From Bacillus sp. EB01 (lineage in GTDB: Bacteria > Bacillota > Bacilli > Bacillales > Cytobacillaceae): DNA of 64,000 nt. The position numbers and the translations under genes were made by a program. Location: NCBI RefSeq assembly GCF_000613125.1, contig NZ_HG964497.1, positions 2,992,971 to 3,056,970 of the forward strand, in the 5' to 3' direction. The notes under the pieces are model-generated. The model was not told where the DNA came from. It saw only the letters and a program-made list of their open reading frames with translations, and searched no databases. Shown here one piece after another: positions 52,290 through 60,796 of this stretch. The stretch's first letter is position 1. Each line of letters opens with the position of its first letter.

Positions 52290-52385
52290 CCTTGTTAGAC
52301 TAACCTGCCCCGTTTGTACAATAAAGAATTCAACAAAAAAGGCCGTTAATCCTGCTGGATCAACGCACCCGTTAGTTGAATAAGA
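52290..52385. repeat. Dispersed hairpin repeat copy
   Basis: AGACTAACCTGCCCCGTTTG, spacer, the stem GGCCGTTAATCC/GGATCAACGC and a closing CACCCGTTAGTTGAATAAG. It is the most complete copy and ends 5 bp before the stop of the DUF3139-like gene. Confidence 0.75.
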
Positions 52386-52389
52386 ACTT

Positions 52390-52710
52390 TTAATTCATTA
52401 TTTGGTTTAGAACATCTCCTTCACCATTCTCGTCCACATAAGATTCCAAAACTATTTTGTTTTGACCGTTCAAGAAGTAATAGTATGTATTGGAATGTCC
52501 CTTAATCGTAACAGAAACCATCCAATTTTTATCACCTGATAAATTTGCTATAAAGGGATGTGTTGTAATGGTTTCCTCTGGAAGTTTTTTGTTAACCGTT
52601 AAATATTCAAAAACTGCCTTTTCGGTAGAAATAAACTTATATTGAACATAGCCAATAACGATAACTATCACACCTACTAAACCCAATAGAATTGTTAGGA
52701 ATTGTCTCAA
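52390..52710 (-). CDS. Small exported DUF3139-like protein
   Basis: 106 residues from TTG 52710 (AGGGGTGAT upstream). One N-terminal hydrophobic helix (LTILLGLVGVIVIVIGYV), then a small domain beginning EKAVFEYLTVNKKLPEETI, like the DUF3139/YxeA-type small exported proteins of Bacillus. The role is unknown. Confidence 0.6.
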   Translation of the reverse strand: MRQFLTILLGLVGVIVIVIGYVQYKFISTEKAVFEYLTVNKKLPEETITTHPFIANLSGDKNWMVSVTIKGHSNTYYYFLNGQNKIVLESYVDENGEGDVLNQIMN

Positions 52711-52892
52711 TTTATCACCCCTAAATGAATTTATAGTGTAATTTTACACCTTATATACCTTTTTGTCACCGTAATTTTCCAATAAAATTGCAAAAAAGCA
52801 GCTCAGTTTATAGTTTTTGAGCTGCTCTATATATAATTTGTCTCTAACATTATATTCAACTAAACTGCCACGTTGACTTAATAGTATATTTA

Positions 52893-53157
52893 TCACTCAC
52901 TCGGTTCCTCTAACAATGGCTCATACATCATAATAGCGTGGTTTTCAGTAATGAATTCATTATCAATTAAATCATTATTTTTATTAAATATTTTCCGATG
53001 TATTTCAACCGCCCCAATACTCAAAAGTAATACGGTGATTTTTTTCATAAACTTCGTAAGTATTAAGTGGTGAGCTGTCTGTTCGCCATTCTCCAACTAG
53101 GTGTGTCTCCGTTAAGTAAAGAACTAGCTGGTATAAGGTGGTTCCAGACACCGGAAT
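52893..53157 (-). pseudogene. Possible frameshifted remnant
   Basis: Two overlapping open frames join smoothly: one (53157 to 53005) reads THLVGEWRTDSSPLNTYEVY and on to TFEYWG; the next (to 52893) continues AVEIHRKIFNKNNDLIDNEF to EEPSE. Neither alone has a good start. The composition is protein-like, but no family is recognised. Confidence 0.3.
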
Positions 53158-53304
53158 TTATACTGCCTAAAAGTGGGATAAAATGAACCCCCTAAATGGA
53201 CAATTTTACCTATATAACCTAGTATTTCATTACCTTCCTCTTATATACAATATAAATATAGATTGATATATTCTAATTATTCTAATAAATGAAAGGGGTT
53301 TCAA

Positions 53305-54861
53305 ATGGGAAAGTGGCATAACAAATTTATATTTTTCTTCACTGCTCTAGTAATGGCTTTGGGGACTTACGCAGCTCCAGCAGGTGCTGTTTCTAATTCA
53401 GCGAGCTCCGTCGCTGAAAGAGCTTTATCTGTTGAAATTGAGGAAGCGACGATATTTGAATTGCAGCATGCTATGCAGAGTAGTATGTTAACCTCTGAGG
53501 AATTGGTTGAATTCTATCTCAATCGAATTGAGGAGTACGATGATAGCATTAACTCTATCATTACGGTTGACGAAAATGTAGTAGAAGAAGCGAAACAACT
53601 AGATAAAGAGCGCAAAGCAGGAAAAGTTCGCGGTCCCTTGCATGGAATTCCGGTTATTTTAAAAGACAACTATGATACATACGATATGGAAACTACTGCA
53701 GGATCTCTGTCACTTGAAGGTTCCATCCCTCTAAAGGATGCCTATCAAACAAAAAGATTAAGAGATGAAGGGGCAATCATCTTAGGGAAAGCAAACCTGC
53801 ATGAATTTGCTTTCGGATTCCAAACAATTAGTTCCCTTGGTGGACAAACCTATAATCCATATGATTTAACCAGATATCCAGGCGGTTCAAGCGGTGGAAC
53901 GGCAGCAGCGGTTGCTTCCAACTTTGCCACTGTCGGATTAGGGACAGACACTGGTGGGTCCATCCGAATACCTTCGTCCTTTAATAACTTGGTTGGACTT
54001 CGCCCTACTATGGGACTTGCCAGCCGTGATGGAATCATTCCACTTGCACTATCACAGGATGTCGGCGGACCGATAGGACGCACGGTTGAAGATGTGGCTG
54101 TCGTTCTCGATGCAATTGCTGGCTATGACCCTGCAGATCCAGTTACTGAAGCCAGTATCGGAAAAGTCCCAAAAACCTATACTCATTATCTTAAGAAAAA
54201 TGGATTAAAGAAAGCTCGGATAGGCGTTATTCGCGACCTGTTTGGGAATGATCCTCAAGTCAATAAAGTGATGGATCAAGTGATTGCGGACATGGAAGTA
54301 CTTGGAGCAGAAGTGTTCGAGGTAACAGTTCCCAATCTTAGTCAAATTCTTTCTTATCCAAGCTTAAGCGGATACGAATTTAAATTTCAGTTAAATGATT
54401 ATTTGGCTAGCCTTGGGCCGAATGCACCTGTAAGAACCTTATCAGATATTATCGAAAGCGGGAAATTCCATCCAAGTTTGGAAAGCGGATTAAAATCGCG
54501 GAATGAAAGAGAATCATTAGAAAATGATACAGAATACCAAAACATTATTACCAATCGTCCTAAAATGGCAAGGGAAAGCTTAATGGTAACATTTAATGAA
54601 CATGACCTTGATGCACTACTCTATCCAACTTCGAGTGCTTTACCGGCACAAGTGGGCAAAAGCCAAGGTGCAGGAAATGCTAATCGCTTAAGTCCTTATT
54701 CAGGTTTCCCTGCAATCTCGGTTCCTGCTGGCTTCAGTGACAACGGCCTTCCAGTAGGGCTCGAGCTGCTAGGAAAAGAATTCGACGAGCCAACATTGAT
54801 TAAACTAGCCTATGCTTATCAAGAAGGAACTAACCATCGAAAAGCGCCTGAACTAGAATAG
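53305..54861 (+). CDS. Exported amidase (amidase signature family)
   Basis: 518 residues. Signal peptide with AAPAGA-type cleavage near 29. Catalytic Lys in GIPVILKDNYDT, the Gly/Ser-rich signature YPGGSSGGTAAAVASNFATV with the cis-Ser, and the nucleophile Ser in GTDTGGSIRIPSS. All three triad residues are present. It hydrolyses an amide outside the cell; the substrate is unknown. AAAGGGG precedes ATG 53305. It is monocistronic, flanked by repeats. Confidence 0.92.
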   Translation: MGKWHNKFIFFFTALVMALGTYAAPAGAVSNSASSVAERALSVEIEEATIFELQHAMQSSMLTSEELVEFYLNRIEEYDDSINSIITVDENVVEEAKQLDKERKAGKVRGPLHGIPVILKDNYDTYDMETTAGSLSLEGSIPLKDAYQTKRLRDEGAIILGKANLHEFAFGFQTISSLGGQTYNPYDLTRYPGGSSGGTAAAVASNFATVGLGTDTGGSIRIPSSFNNLVGLRPTMGLASRDGIIPLALSQDVGGPIGRTVEDVAVVLDAIAGYDPADPVTEASIGKVPKTYTHYLKKNGLKKARIGVIRDLFGNDPQVNKVMDQVIADMEVLGAEVFEVTVPNLSQILSYPSLSGYEFKFQLNDYLASLGPNAPVRTLSDIIESGKFHPSLESGLKSRNERESLENDTEYQNIITNRPKMARESLMVTFNEHDLDALLYPTSSALPAQVGKSQGAGNANRLSPYSGFPAISVPAGFSDNGLPVGLELLGKEFDEPTLIKLAYAYQEGTNHRKAPELE

Positions 54862-55034
54862 GAACCTTCATAGAAAATGAGGTCTGTCTTATTAGCCTTG
54901 CAAGTCTTGAGAAAAAAAAACATGTTTTACTAATGAAAGTACATCATTTTTGCAAAAAGCTATGTTAAATAATATTTTTGATAAATGACCATAAAACAAG
55001 GACCCGGTTAGAGTCCTCGTTTTAAAACCTTATT

Positions 55035-55095
55035 GAAGATTAGCACCCGTTAGTCCCTTTTTCTTCTTTAACTAACCTGCCCCATTAGTCTAAGT
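55035..55095. repeat. Dispersed repeat copy
   Basis: GCACCCGTTAGTCCC, then TTTAACTAACCTGCCCCATTAG. Here the modules are in the order seen at the ends of other copies. Confidence 0.6.
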
Positions 55096-55172
55096 ACAGC
55101 TCTTCCAAAAACTACATCTCAAAGTCTTTCCAAAAATGGAACAACATACAGAGGGGAAGTGACCGAAAATGG

Positions 55173-55784
55173 TCACTTTTCTTTTTGGTAAAATCGTCGT
55201 GCTTTGGCACGATTTCCGCAATCGGCCATTGAACACCAGCGGCGGCTCCGGTTCCGGCTCGTATCGAAGAATAACCATCCACAAGGATCTCCCTCACATT
55301 GTTTGACTCGTTCCAGGTCGTTTTTGGAAACGAGTAAATCAACAGCAGATTGCAAAATCGGAGGGAGCATAGTATCCAAGTTTTGCTCGGTATGCTTGAA
55401 CACCAAAGTGTAATGATCATTTTCATGGATTACTTGCAAAGTTTGATAGAAATGGCTTACAAATTCATTGAAACGTTCCAAGTCTGGCCCGTGTGGCGTT
55501 GTTTCCTTTGAAATGGACTTGAAGATTCGATACATGACTTCCCGCATTTCAATTGCCTTCTTCAGAACACCTCCCGCTTCAGACGGTTTCTCCTGCGCTT
55601 TTAAAAGAAGGTCATTTGCTTGTTGTCCAGTCAAGACCTCAGCATGGATGCACCAGTCGACCAATTTGGCGTAACCCGTAAACCATTCCCGCCTTTTCTC
55701 ACTACTTTCCCGCCAACTGACGGTATTGATGAAATTTATACACAAACGTTCTCCGACCATCATATAAGGGTTCGTTTCCGGCAT
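55173..55784 (-). CDS. ABATE/CGNR zinc-finger regulator
   Basis: 203 residues from ATG 55784 (AAAGGAG 8 nt upstream). The N-terminal ABATE domain starts MMVGERLCINFINTVSW, and the C-terminal CGNR zinc finger is CEGDPCGWLFFDTSRNRSRR then WCSMADCGNRAKARRF. It is probably a stress-type transcription regulator. It is divergent from the dinB-like gene with a 119-bp gap containing near-repeated AGAAACAAC/AAAAACAAC words. Confidence 0.9.
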   Translation of the reverse strand: MPETNPYMMVGERLCINFINTVSWRESSEKRREWFTGYAKLVDWCIHAEVLTGQQANDLLLKAQEKPSEAGGVLKKAIEMREVMYRIFKSISKETTPHGPDLERFNEFVSHFYQTLQVIHENDHYTLVFKHTEQNLDTMLPPILQSAVDLLVSKNDLERVKQCEGDPCGWLFFDTSRNRSRRWCSMADCGNRAKARRFYQKEK

Positions 55785-55903
55785 AATCAAAACTCCTTTA
55801 CCATAACCATCATAATACATATTGACAGTTAGAAACAACTCGATTAAACTATAACCATCTAAAGTGTTTTTGGTGGTTAAAAACAACTTCAGGAGGTACT
55901 GAT

Positions 55904-56371
55904 ATGGACAATCCGATGTTGGTAGCTGTTAGAACATTGTTGAAGGAAACATTTGATGGACCTGAAGAAAACGCAAGCTGGTACACAGAAGCGAAACCCG
56001 GTAGTGGATTATTCGGAACGCTTGAAAAATTATCGGCAGAAGATGCTTCGATACCTGTCAATGGTACGACAATCGCCGCACAAACGGATCATACCCGCTA
56101 TTACTTATGGGTTGCGAATTCCTATTTAAATGGAGAAGAACCCAGTAAGGACTGGGAAGCATCCTGGAAAATCACAAACGTTGATAAAATCACATGGCCA
56201 CAATTTAATGACGAACTTCAACAAGAATACACAACACTACTTAAAAAGATTGATTCACTAGACTCCTTAGATGAACAGATATCGAATGGTCTGTTGGGAG
56301 CGATTGCTCACTCCGCCTACCACCTCGGTTCGATACGACAGATGATCAAAACAATCAAAGTCCCAAGCTAA
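55904..56371 (+). CDS. DinB-like protein
   Basis: 155 residues of a four-helix DinB/YfiT-like bundle. Metal ligands are visible as DHTRYYLWV and AHSAYHLGSIRQM (HxxxHxGxxR). Such proteins are often thiol-dependent transferases. AGGAGG precedes ATG 55904. It is divergently paired with the CGNR regulator, which probably controls it. Confidence 0.88.
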   Translation: MDNPMLVAVRTLLKETFDGPEENASWYTEAKPGSGLFGTLEKLSAEDASIPVNGTTIAAQTDHTRYYLWVANSYLNGEEPSKDWEASWKITNVDKITWPQFNDELQQEYTTLLKKIDSLDSLDEQISNGLLGAIAHSAYHLGSIRQMIKTIKVPS

Positions 56372-56384
56372 ACATATGTATTAA

Positions 56385-56415
56385 AAAGCTCCCAGGAATT
56401 ATTCCTTGGAGCTTT
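56385..56415 (+). terminator. Rho-independent terminator
   Basis: AAAGCTCC-AGGAAT stem with ATTCCTTGGAGCTTT, 13 bp after the dinB-like stop. Confidence 0.85.
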
Positions 56416-56449
56416 AAGATTGTAGAGAACCCTTGTTATTGCAGTGGAT

Positions 56450-56530
56450 AAAAAGGTGCATAAATCCTTCCCGGATCATGCACCATATTTTTCGCTTCTT
56501 TAACTAAACTGCCCCGTTAGTTGAATAAGA
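56450..56530. repeat. Dispersed hairpin repeat copy
   Basis: AAAAGGTGCAT, AATCC/GGAT and ATGCACC form the stem; TTTAACTAAACTGCCCCGTTAG plus TTGAATAAG follow. Confidence 0.7.
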
Positions 56531-56565
56531 AAAACATATTGCCGGCAGCGCAAGTGACATTGATT

Positions 56566-56765
56566 TTAACAGTCATTTTGACACTACATTTTAATGGTAC
56601 AATGCTTATATAATGTCAATTGCTATGTCAAAAGCGATTAAAGAAGCTAAAGAACCTTAATAAATAAGGAAAATGACGTGTGCCAATTCACGTCATTCTT
56701 TATGCCATTTATTAATAAAGCACCCGAAAACAGAACCCTTTAGGCACAAAGGAACAGGCTCTTGA
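56566..56765. repeat. Promoter-like repeat, copy B
   Basis: TTGACACTACATTTTAATGG and TACAAT, a 15-codon mini-frame ending KEAKEP, an AATGACGTG/CACGTCATT stem, then TTATTAATAAAGCACCCGAA and CAGAACCCTTTA. It shares both ends with copy A (20970) and its tail with copy C (48970). Confidence 0.5.
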
Positions 56766-56770
56766 TTATT

Positions 56771-56876
56771 TGTAATAAGTTTATTCGTAATAGTCTTCGT
56801 TCCCCACTGCATTCGCTTCGTTTTGATCAATAACGAAAACAACCTTTACGACCATTGCGGATCCCTTACCTACTTC
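56771..56876 (-). pseudogene. Fossil 3D-domain gene (C-terminal fragment)
   Basis: The minus strand reads GKGSAMVVKVVFVIDQNEAN then AVGNEDYYE and stop, aligning with the last 35 residues of the LysM-3D protein at 35310 (DKGSAMRGNKIDVFISDKKK..). The downstream CAAGAGCCTG still matches the start of its terminator. Nothing upstream is recognisable; 56.88-57.03 kb holds a short frame (WFCKGFELPFDDDLFLEELN) of unknown origin without a start. Confidence 0.75.
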
Positions 56877-57032
56877 CTTTTTCCGCTTCTATTCTCTTGT
56901 TCAACTCTTCTAAAAATAAATCGTCATCAAAGGGCAATTCGAATCCCTTGCAAAACCAATCTTTTCGTTTTCCTATCTAATACTTCCGCTTTCTAAACCA
57001 TAGAAAGCTCCCGTCATAATTTTAAAAATAGT

Positions 57033-57061
57033 TTGACGTTTTTGTGAGATAATGATATAAA
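57033..57061 (+). promoter_or_regulatory. Sigma-A promoter
   Basis: TTGACG, 17 bp, TATAAA, 47 nt before the aldolase-like start. Confidence 0.75.
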
Positions 57062-57107
57062 AGCTAATAACAAAGATGGCTACAACTAAGAGGTGGAGGG
57101 TATGGAG

Positions 57108-58067
57108 ATGAAAAATAACTGTAAAATTTTGGATTGTACAATTCGAGATGGAGGTCTAGTCAACAATTGGGACTTCAGCGTCGAATTTGTTCAAGACTTG
57201 TATAATGGCCTAAGTGAAGCAGGCGTTGAATATATGGAGATTGGATACAAAAATTCTCCTAAACTCTTAAACGCGACTGAGCCCAACCCATGGAGATTTC
57301 TTGACGATAACTTCCTGAAAGAAATTATCCCTGAGAAAAAATTCACGAAACTATCGGCACTCGTGGATATTGGGAGAGTCGACCCAAATGACATCCTGCC
57401 GCGCGAAGAAAGCTTATTAGATATGATTCGGGTTGCCTGCTATATTCGCGAAGTGGACAAGGGCCTCGAGCTTGTGCAAATGTTCCATGATTTGGGGTAT
57501 GAGACTTCACTCAACATCATGGCTTTATCAAGCGTCCCAGAGAATCAACTTATTAAAGCATTCGAATTGGTGAAAGCAAGCCCTGTGGATGTGGTCTATA
57601 TCGTCGACTCATTCGGCAGCCTTGATCCTGCAGACATTGAGCATCAGGTGAACAAGTTCAAAGCCATGCTTCCAAACAAACAGCTTGGAATTCATACCCA
57701 TAACAACATGCAGCTCGCATTCGCCAATACGCTGTCTGCCTTACGCAATGGGGTAACCTTCCTCGATTCATCCGTCTATGGAATGGGCCGAGCCGCCGGT
57801 AACTGTCATACAGAACTACTCGTCAGCTATATACAAAAAACAAGCTATGAGCTTAAGCCTGTCCTTGGCGTGATTGAAAAGCATATGCTCGACATGCGCC
57901 AAAGGTGGGAATGGGGCTACATCATCCCCTACATGATTTCCGGTGTCCTGAACGAGCATCCCCGCGTCGCCATGTCCTACCGTGACAGTGCCAACCGGGA
58001 TAAATTTGTCGATTTCTATGACAAAGTAACGACGCCTGAAGCCTCAATAGCACCAGTTCCGTACTGA
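57108..58067 (+). CDS. DRE-TIM aldolase-like protein (HMG-CoA lyase/4-hydroxy-2-oxovalerate aldolase group)
   Basis: 319 residues from ATG 57108 (GGAGG 8 nt upstream; an in-frame GTG at 57093 lies inside the site). The metal/catalytic motif is CTIRDGGLVNNW, like CTLRDGG in the family; GIHTHNNMQLAFANTLSALR holds the two metal His, and VYGMGRAAGNCHTELL the Gly-rich loop. It cleaves or condenses an acyl substrate by a retro-aldol; the exact reaction is not evident. It stands alone between a good promoter and terminator. Confidence 0.87.
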   Translation: MKNNCKILDCTIRDGGLVNNWDFSVEFVQDLYNGLSEAGVEYMEIGYKNSPKLLNATEPNPWRFLDDNFLKEIIPEKKFTKLSALVDIGRVDPNDILPREESLLDMIRVACYIREVDKGLELVQMFHDLGYETSLNIMALSSVPENQLIKAFELVKASPVDVVYIVDSFGSLDPADIEHQVNKFKAMLPNKQLGIHTHNNMQLAFANTLSALRNGVTFLDSSVYGMGRAAGNCHTELLVSYIQKTSYELKPVLGVIEKHMLDMRQRWEWGYIIPYMISGVLNEHPRVAMSYRDSANRDKFVDFYDKVTTPEASIAPVPY

Positions 58068-58176
58068 TACTCCCATGGCTGAACCCGCGGGGTCTAAATC
58101 CATACCAATCTTCCTAGCCGGCAGGCCACAGCCGCATCTTTATACGCTCGGCATTTAGAGACAGGATACATAAGCG

Positions 58177-58209
58177 AAGCCATAGGGACGTTTCCCTATG
58201 GCTTTTTTA
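58177..58209 (+). terminator. Rho-independent terminator
   Basis: AAGCCATAGGG/CCCTATGGCTT followed by TTTTT. Confidence 0.88.
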
Positions 58210-58350
58210 TAAAAGTAGAAAAGCTGCTGTCACTCACAAATACCCGGAAGGTGATTATAAAATACAAAAGCAAACAAGGTCAAAGTCCGCCGCTCTTCCC
58301 AAGAAGTATTGGCGAAATTGAGTTCTTCGGGTTCAATGCTGGAAACATCT

Positions 58351-58791
58351 TCACCACAAATTCGGTTTCACGACCATGAACCAGAGCATCGACATCAATA
58401 AAATGATGTAGGTCCAGATCGTGCGCTCCAATTTTGCGGTGAGTGCTATTTTATTTGCGCCTTCTTCGGAAAATTCCCGAAGTGTTGGAGAGAATGCCCG
58501 TGCCAGGAAAAAGAGGGAGGCGAACAGCAGTGCCAGGGTTCCGACAATCCACGGCGTTTTCCATGTCCATGGTCCGAGGATGACGAGCAGCACTCCTGTT
58601 CCAATCAGCACATGGCCGGCGTGTTTTGACAGCCGCACGACTGACTTCAGCAAAGCCAAATGGGCATCCAGCTCTTTCTCCACAGCATCAGGCAGATTTT
58701 TCACAATGGGCATCAAAATGAAGAAGGGCCCAATTGACGCAATCACGCTTGCGACGTGAAGATAAATAATGATTCTGTACAATAAATCCAT
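58351..58791 (-). CDS. Four-helix membrane protein (DUF2269-like)
   Basis: 146 residues with four membrane helices. The first has LHVASVIASIGPFFIL with a buried His, and a second His pair-like KHAGHVLIGTGVLLVI, reminiscent of DUF2269/heme-copper-type small membrane proteins. The role is unknown. It lies 3 bp after the ASCH gene, last of a four-gene unit. Confidence 0.65.
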   Translation of the reverse strand: MDLLYRIIIYLHVASVIASIGPFFILMPIVKNLPDAVEKELDAHLALLKSVVRLSKHAGHVLIGTGVLLVILGPWTWKTPWIVGTLALLFASLFFLARAFSPTLREFSEEGANKIALTAKLERTIWTYIILLMSMLWFMVVKPNLW

Positions 58792-58794
58792 TAC

Positions 58795-59139
58795 TTATTC
58801 TTTAACAGGACTAAATTCATGCACCCAGACGCGCATTTTCGGAAGCCATGGCATTCCCGGGTGATACGAGAGGATCGACTGCTTGTACGCTTCAACATTT
58901 TCGAAGCCCTCGCGCTGAGCATCTGCATCAGTCAATTCTCCAAGTGATTGGGAATAGACACTGTCCACGACGAATTTCTTTCCTTTTAACTCCATGATTT
59001 CGCCTACATCGGCATAACGGCCGTTACGGCGCGTAGCAGTTTTCTTGCCTGCCAACACTTTATTGACGTCGTCTTCCATTGTGACAAGACGCTCAACCTC
59101 ACATGTTTTTGGCGGCAAAGCATTGTTCTGTTCTGTCAT
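58795..59139 (-). CDS. ASCH-domain protein
   Basis: 114 residues. LVTMEDDVNKVLAGKKTATRR and LGELTDADAQREGFENVEAY are the ASCH (PUA-like beta-barrel) hallmarks; the family includes an amidohydrolase of N4-acetylcytidine and RNA-binding candidates. Its ATG overlaps the upstream stop (ATGA) and it has its own GGGAG. Confidence 0.85.
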   Translation of the reverse strand: MTEQNNALPPKTCEVERLVTMEDDVNKVLAGKKTATRRNGRYADVGEIMELKGKKFVVDSVYSQSLGELTDADAQREGFENVEAYKQSILSYHPGMPWLPKMRVWVHEFSPVKE

Positions 59140-59330
59140 TGAAAAAATCTCCCTTCCTTTTGCTCATCTATAATATCATATATCGAAAAAAAGAACGCCA
59201 ATGCATACAATGGTACCCATGTCAGGGACACAATCAAAAAAAAAGAGAGATTAAGCAGATATACCAAAAAGCCAATTTCCAGCCTGCGGGAGACTTTTCT
59301 CAATTTGCCGTGATCCGCAACTAGCTTCAT
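59136..59330 (-). CDS. Small two-helix membrane protein
   Basis: 64 residues starting at ATG 59330, which overlaps the thioesterase stop as ATGA, and ending in an ATGA overlap with the ASCH gene. MKLVADHGKLRKVSRRLEIG leads into about 40 hydrophobic residues with a short break, then a charged end (DEQKEGRFFQ). There is no ribosome binding site of its own, so it would depend on coupling. Overlaps at both ends are the main support. Confidence 0.6.
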   Translation of the reverse strand: MKLVADHGKLRKVSRRLEIGFLVYLLNLSFFLIVSLTWVPLYALAFFFSIYDIIDEQKEGRFFQ

Positions 59331-59806
59331 TTTGTAAAAGTAGCAGGCATTACAACCGCAACGACCTCGCCACGGGCACAAAGAACATCATTTGCAAATA
59401 CTTCTATATGTACTTTCCATCTTTTAGGATGAATTTCTTCAACAGTTCCAATTGCTTTTAATGGAACGTCTTGCGGAGTTGGTTTAAGGAATTCCACATT
59501 GAGGCTGGCAGTTACAAATCTAGGAGGCTCTACGCCATCTCCTATTTCGTTTCCATTCTTGCGGTGCAGTGCAAGTGAGGCAGAACCCGTTCCGTGGCAA
59601 TCAATTAGCGAAGCGATCATCCCGCCATATATAAACCCGGGAATTCCCATGTACTTGGGTTGGGGCGTATAGATTGTAACCGTCTGATCGCCTTGCCAGC
59701 CAGTGCGAAGATGATGGCCATCTTTATTCAATCGGCCACACCCATAACACCAGGCGAAATCTTCAGGATAGATATCCTGTATTGCTTTTTCGATTGTTTC
59801 TCCCAT
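59327..59806 (-). CDS. PaaI-type hotdog thioesterase
   Basis: 159 residues from ATG 59806 (GGTGG 7 nt upstream). A short Cys-containing lead (FAWCYGCGRLNKDGHHL) precedes the hotdog core with IYGGMIASLIDCHGTGSASL, the helix carrying the catalytic acid, and VTASLNVEFLKPTPQ. It hydrolyses acyl-CoA thioesters of unknown identity. First of the four-gene unit. Confidence 0.87.
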   Translation of the reverse strand: MGETIEKAIQDIYPEDFAWCYGCGRLNKDGHHLRTGWQGDQTVTIYTPQPKYMGIPGFIYGGMIASLIDCHGTGSASLALHRKNGNEIGDGVEPPRFVTASLNVEFLKPTPQDVPLKAIGTVEEIHPKRWKVHIEVFANDVLCARGEVVAVVMPATFTK

Positions 59807-59940
59807 CTTCATTCCACCTTATTTGCAATTTTTCAAAGATAGTAGTTTTTGACCAGGTTGTACTTTAACTATATAAAAGTCTCACCTAAATGACCAAGAA
59901 TACGAAATAACAAAGACAAATTGATTTTAAACCAGCACCT

Positions 59941-59972
59941 TAAGCCACCGGAACCGTCCCGGTGGCATTTTT
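59941..59972. terminator. Terminator hairpin
   Basis: GCCACCGG/CCGGTGGC with ATTTTT on the plus side, downstream of the lipoprotein gene ending at 59992. Confidence 0.6.
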
Positions 59973-59991
59973 ACATAAAACGTATTGAGGA

Positions 59992-60468
59992 TCATTTCAG
60001 TTCCATATCATGTTCTGCCAGTAAATCACTAAGCGCATCCTGATAGTCACGAAAGAGTTTCCTGGCATCCGCCAGCTGCTCATTGGCCAATTGAACTCCT
60101 TGATAATCCTGATTCTGTATGGCGTCCAAAATGCCAACAAATGCTTTCTGCTGTGTATTGACAGCCTCGATATAAATATCGTGGACCTCACGAATCTCTT
60201 TGGACTTTGGTCTGATGGCTTCCACATCTGTGATGAATTCATTGTACATAGGAACCAGTTCGTTCATTGTTTCGAATGTGGTTAAATCATCCGTATAGTT
60301 TGCGCCAGTAACGCTTTGGTACATTTCTAGTGCTTCAAGTTCTACTGAGGAAAGGGATTTTATATCCTCATTGACATATTGTTCGAGTTCTTTCGATACT
60401 TCATCCCCACAAGCAGAAAGTAAGAATAGCAAAGAAAAAAGCAGGGTAGTAAATGGTGTATTCTTCAT
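59992..60468 (-). CDS. Helical lipoprotein of unknown function
   Basis: 158 residues. Lipoprotein signal with lipobox LSAC (Cys20) and then a mostly helical acidic domain (KELEQYVNEDIKSLSSVELE, QLADARKLFRDYQDALSDLL). No catalytic motif. Exported and anchored on the outer face of the membrane. Confidence 0.75.
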   Translation of the reverse strand: MKNTPFTTLLFSLLFLLSACGDEVSKELEQYVNEDIKSLSSVELEALEMYQSVTGANYTDDLTTFETMNELVPMYNEFITDVEAIRPKSKEIREVHDIYIEAVNTQQKAFVGILDAIQNQDYQGVQLANEQLADARKLFRDYQDALSDLLAEHDMELK

Positions 60469-60528
60469 GATTGTTTTCCCCCTATATTTTTGTTATCTAA
60501 ACCAGGGTTGCCCTGGGTTAAACCTCAA

Positions 60529-60666
60529 TCATTCCCAATGCACCAACAATCCAATCCCAATATCCAAGACGGGTATACCGATTCCTAATTTCTTTTTACC
60601 ATTCACTTCCATGATTAGTTTAAAGTCTCTTACATCATACGCTGTTATAAAACTGGCAATGATCAT
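60529..60666 (-). CDS. Possible 45-residue membrane-associated protein
   Basis: MIIASFITAYDVRDFKLIME then VNGKKKLGIGIPVLDIGIGL and a short end. Two hydrophobic stretches; no clear ribosome binding site. A hairpin (ACCAGGG/CCCTGG, 60500-60518) follows it on the minus strand. It may be real or the end of a decayed gene. Confidence 0.35.
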   Translation of the reverse strand: MIIASFITAYDVRDFKLIMEVNGKKKLGIGIPVLDIGIGLLVHWE

Positions 60667-60745
60667 TTTCTTATTTTATTATCCATATAAAACCATGACT
60701 TCCTAAGTGTATTTACCAATTCGCAAACCTAGGGGCTTTTCTGTT

Positions 60746-60784
60746 AAAAAAAAATGACCCTGCCTATAATTTTAGGCGTGGCCA
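60746..60784 (-). terminator. Terminator of the ADP-ribosylglycohydrolase gene
   Basis: GGCCACGCCTA stem with TAGGCAGGGTC and nine T on the minus strand. Confidence 0.85.
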
Positions 60785-60796
60785 TTATTGGTTGTA

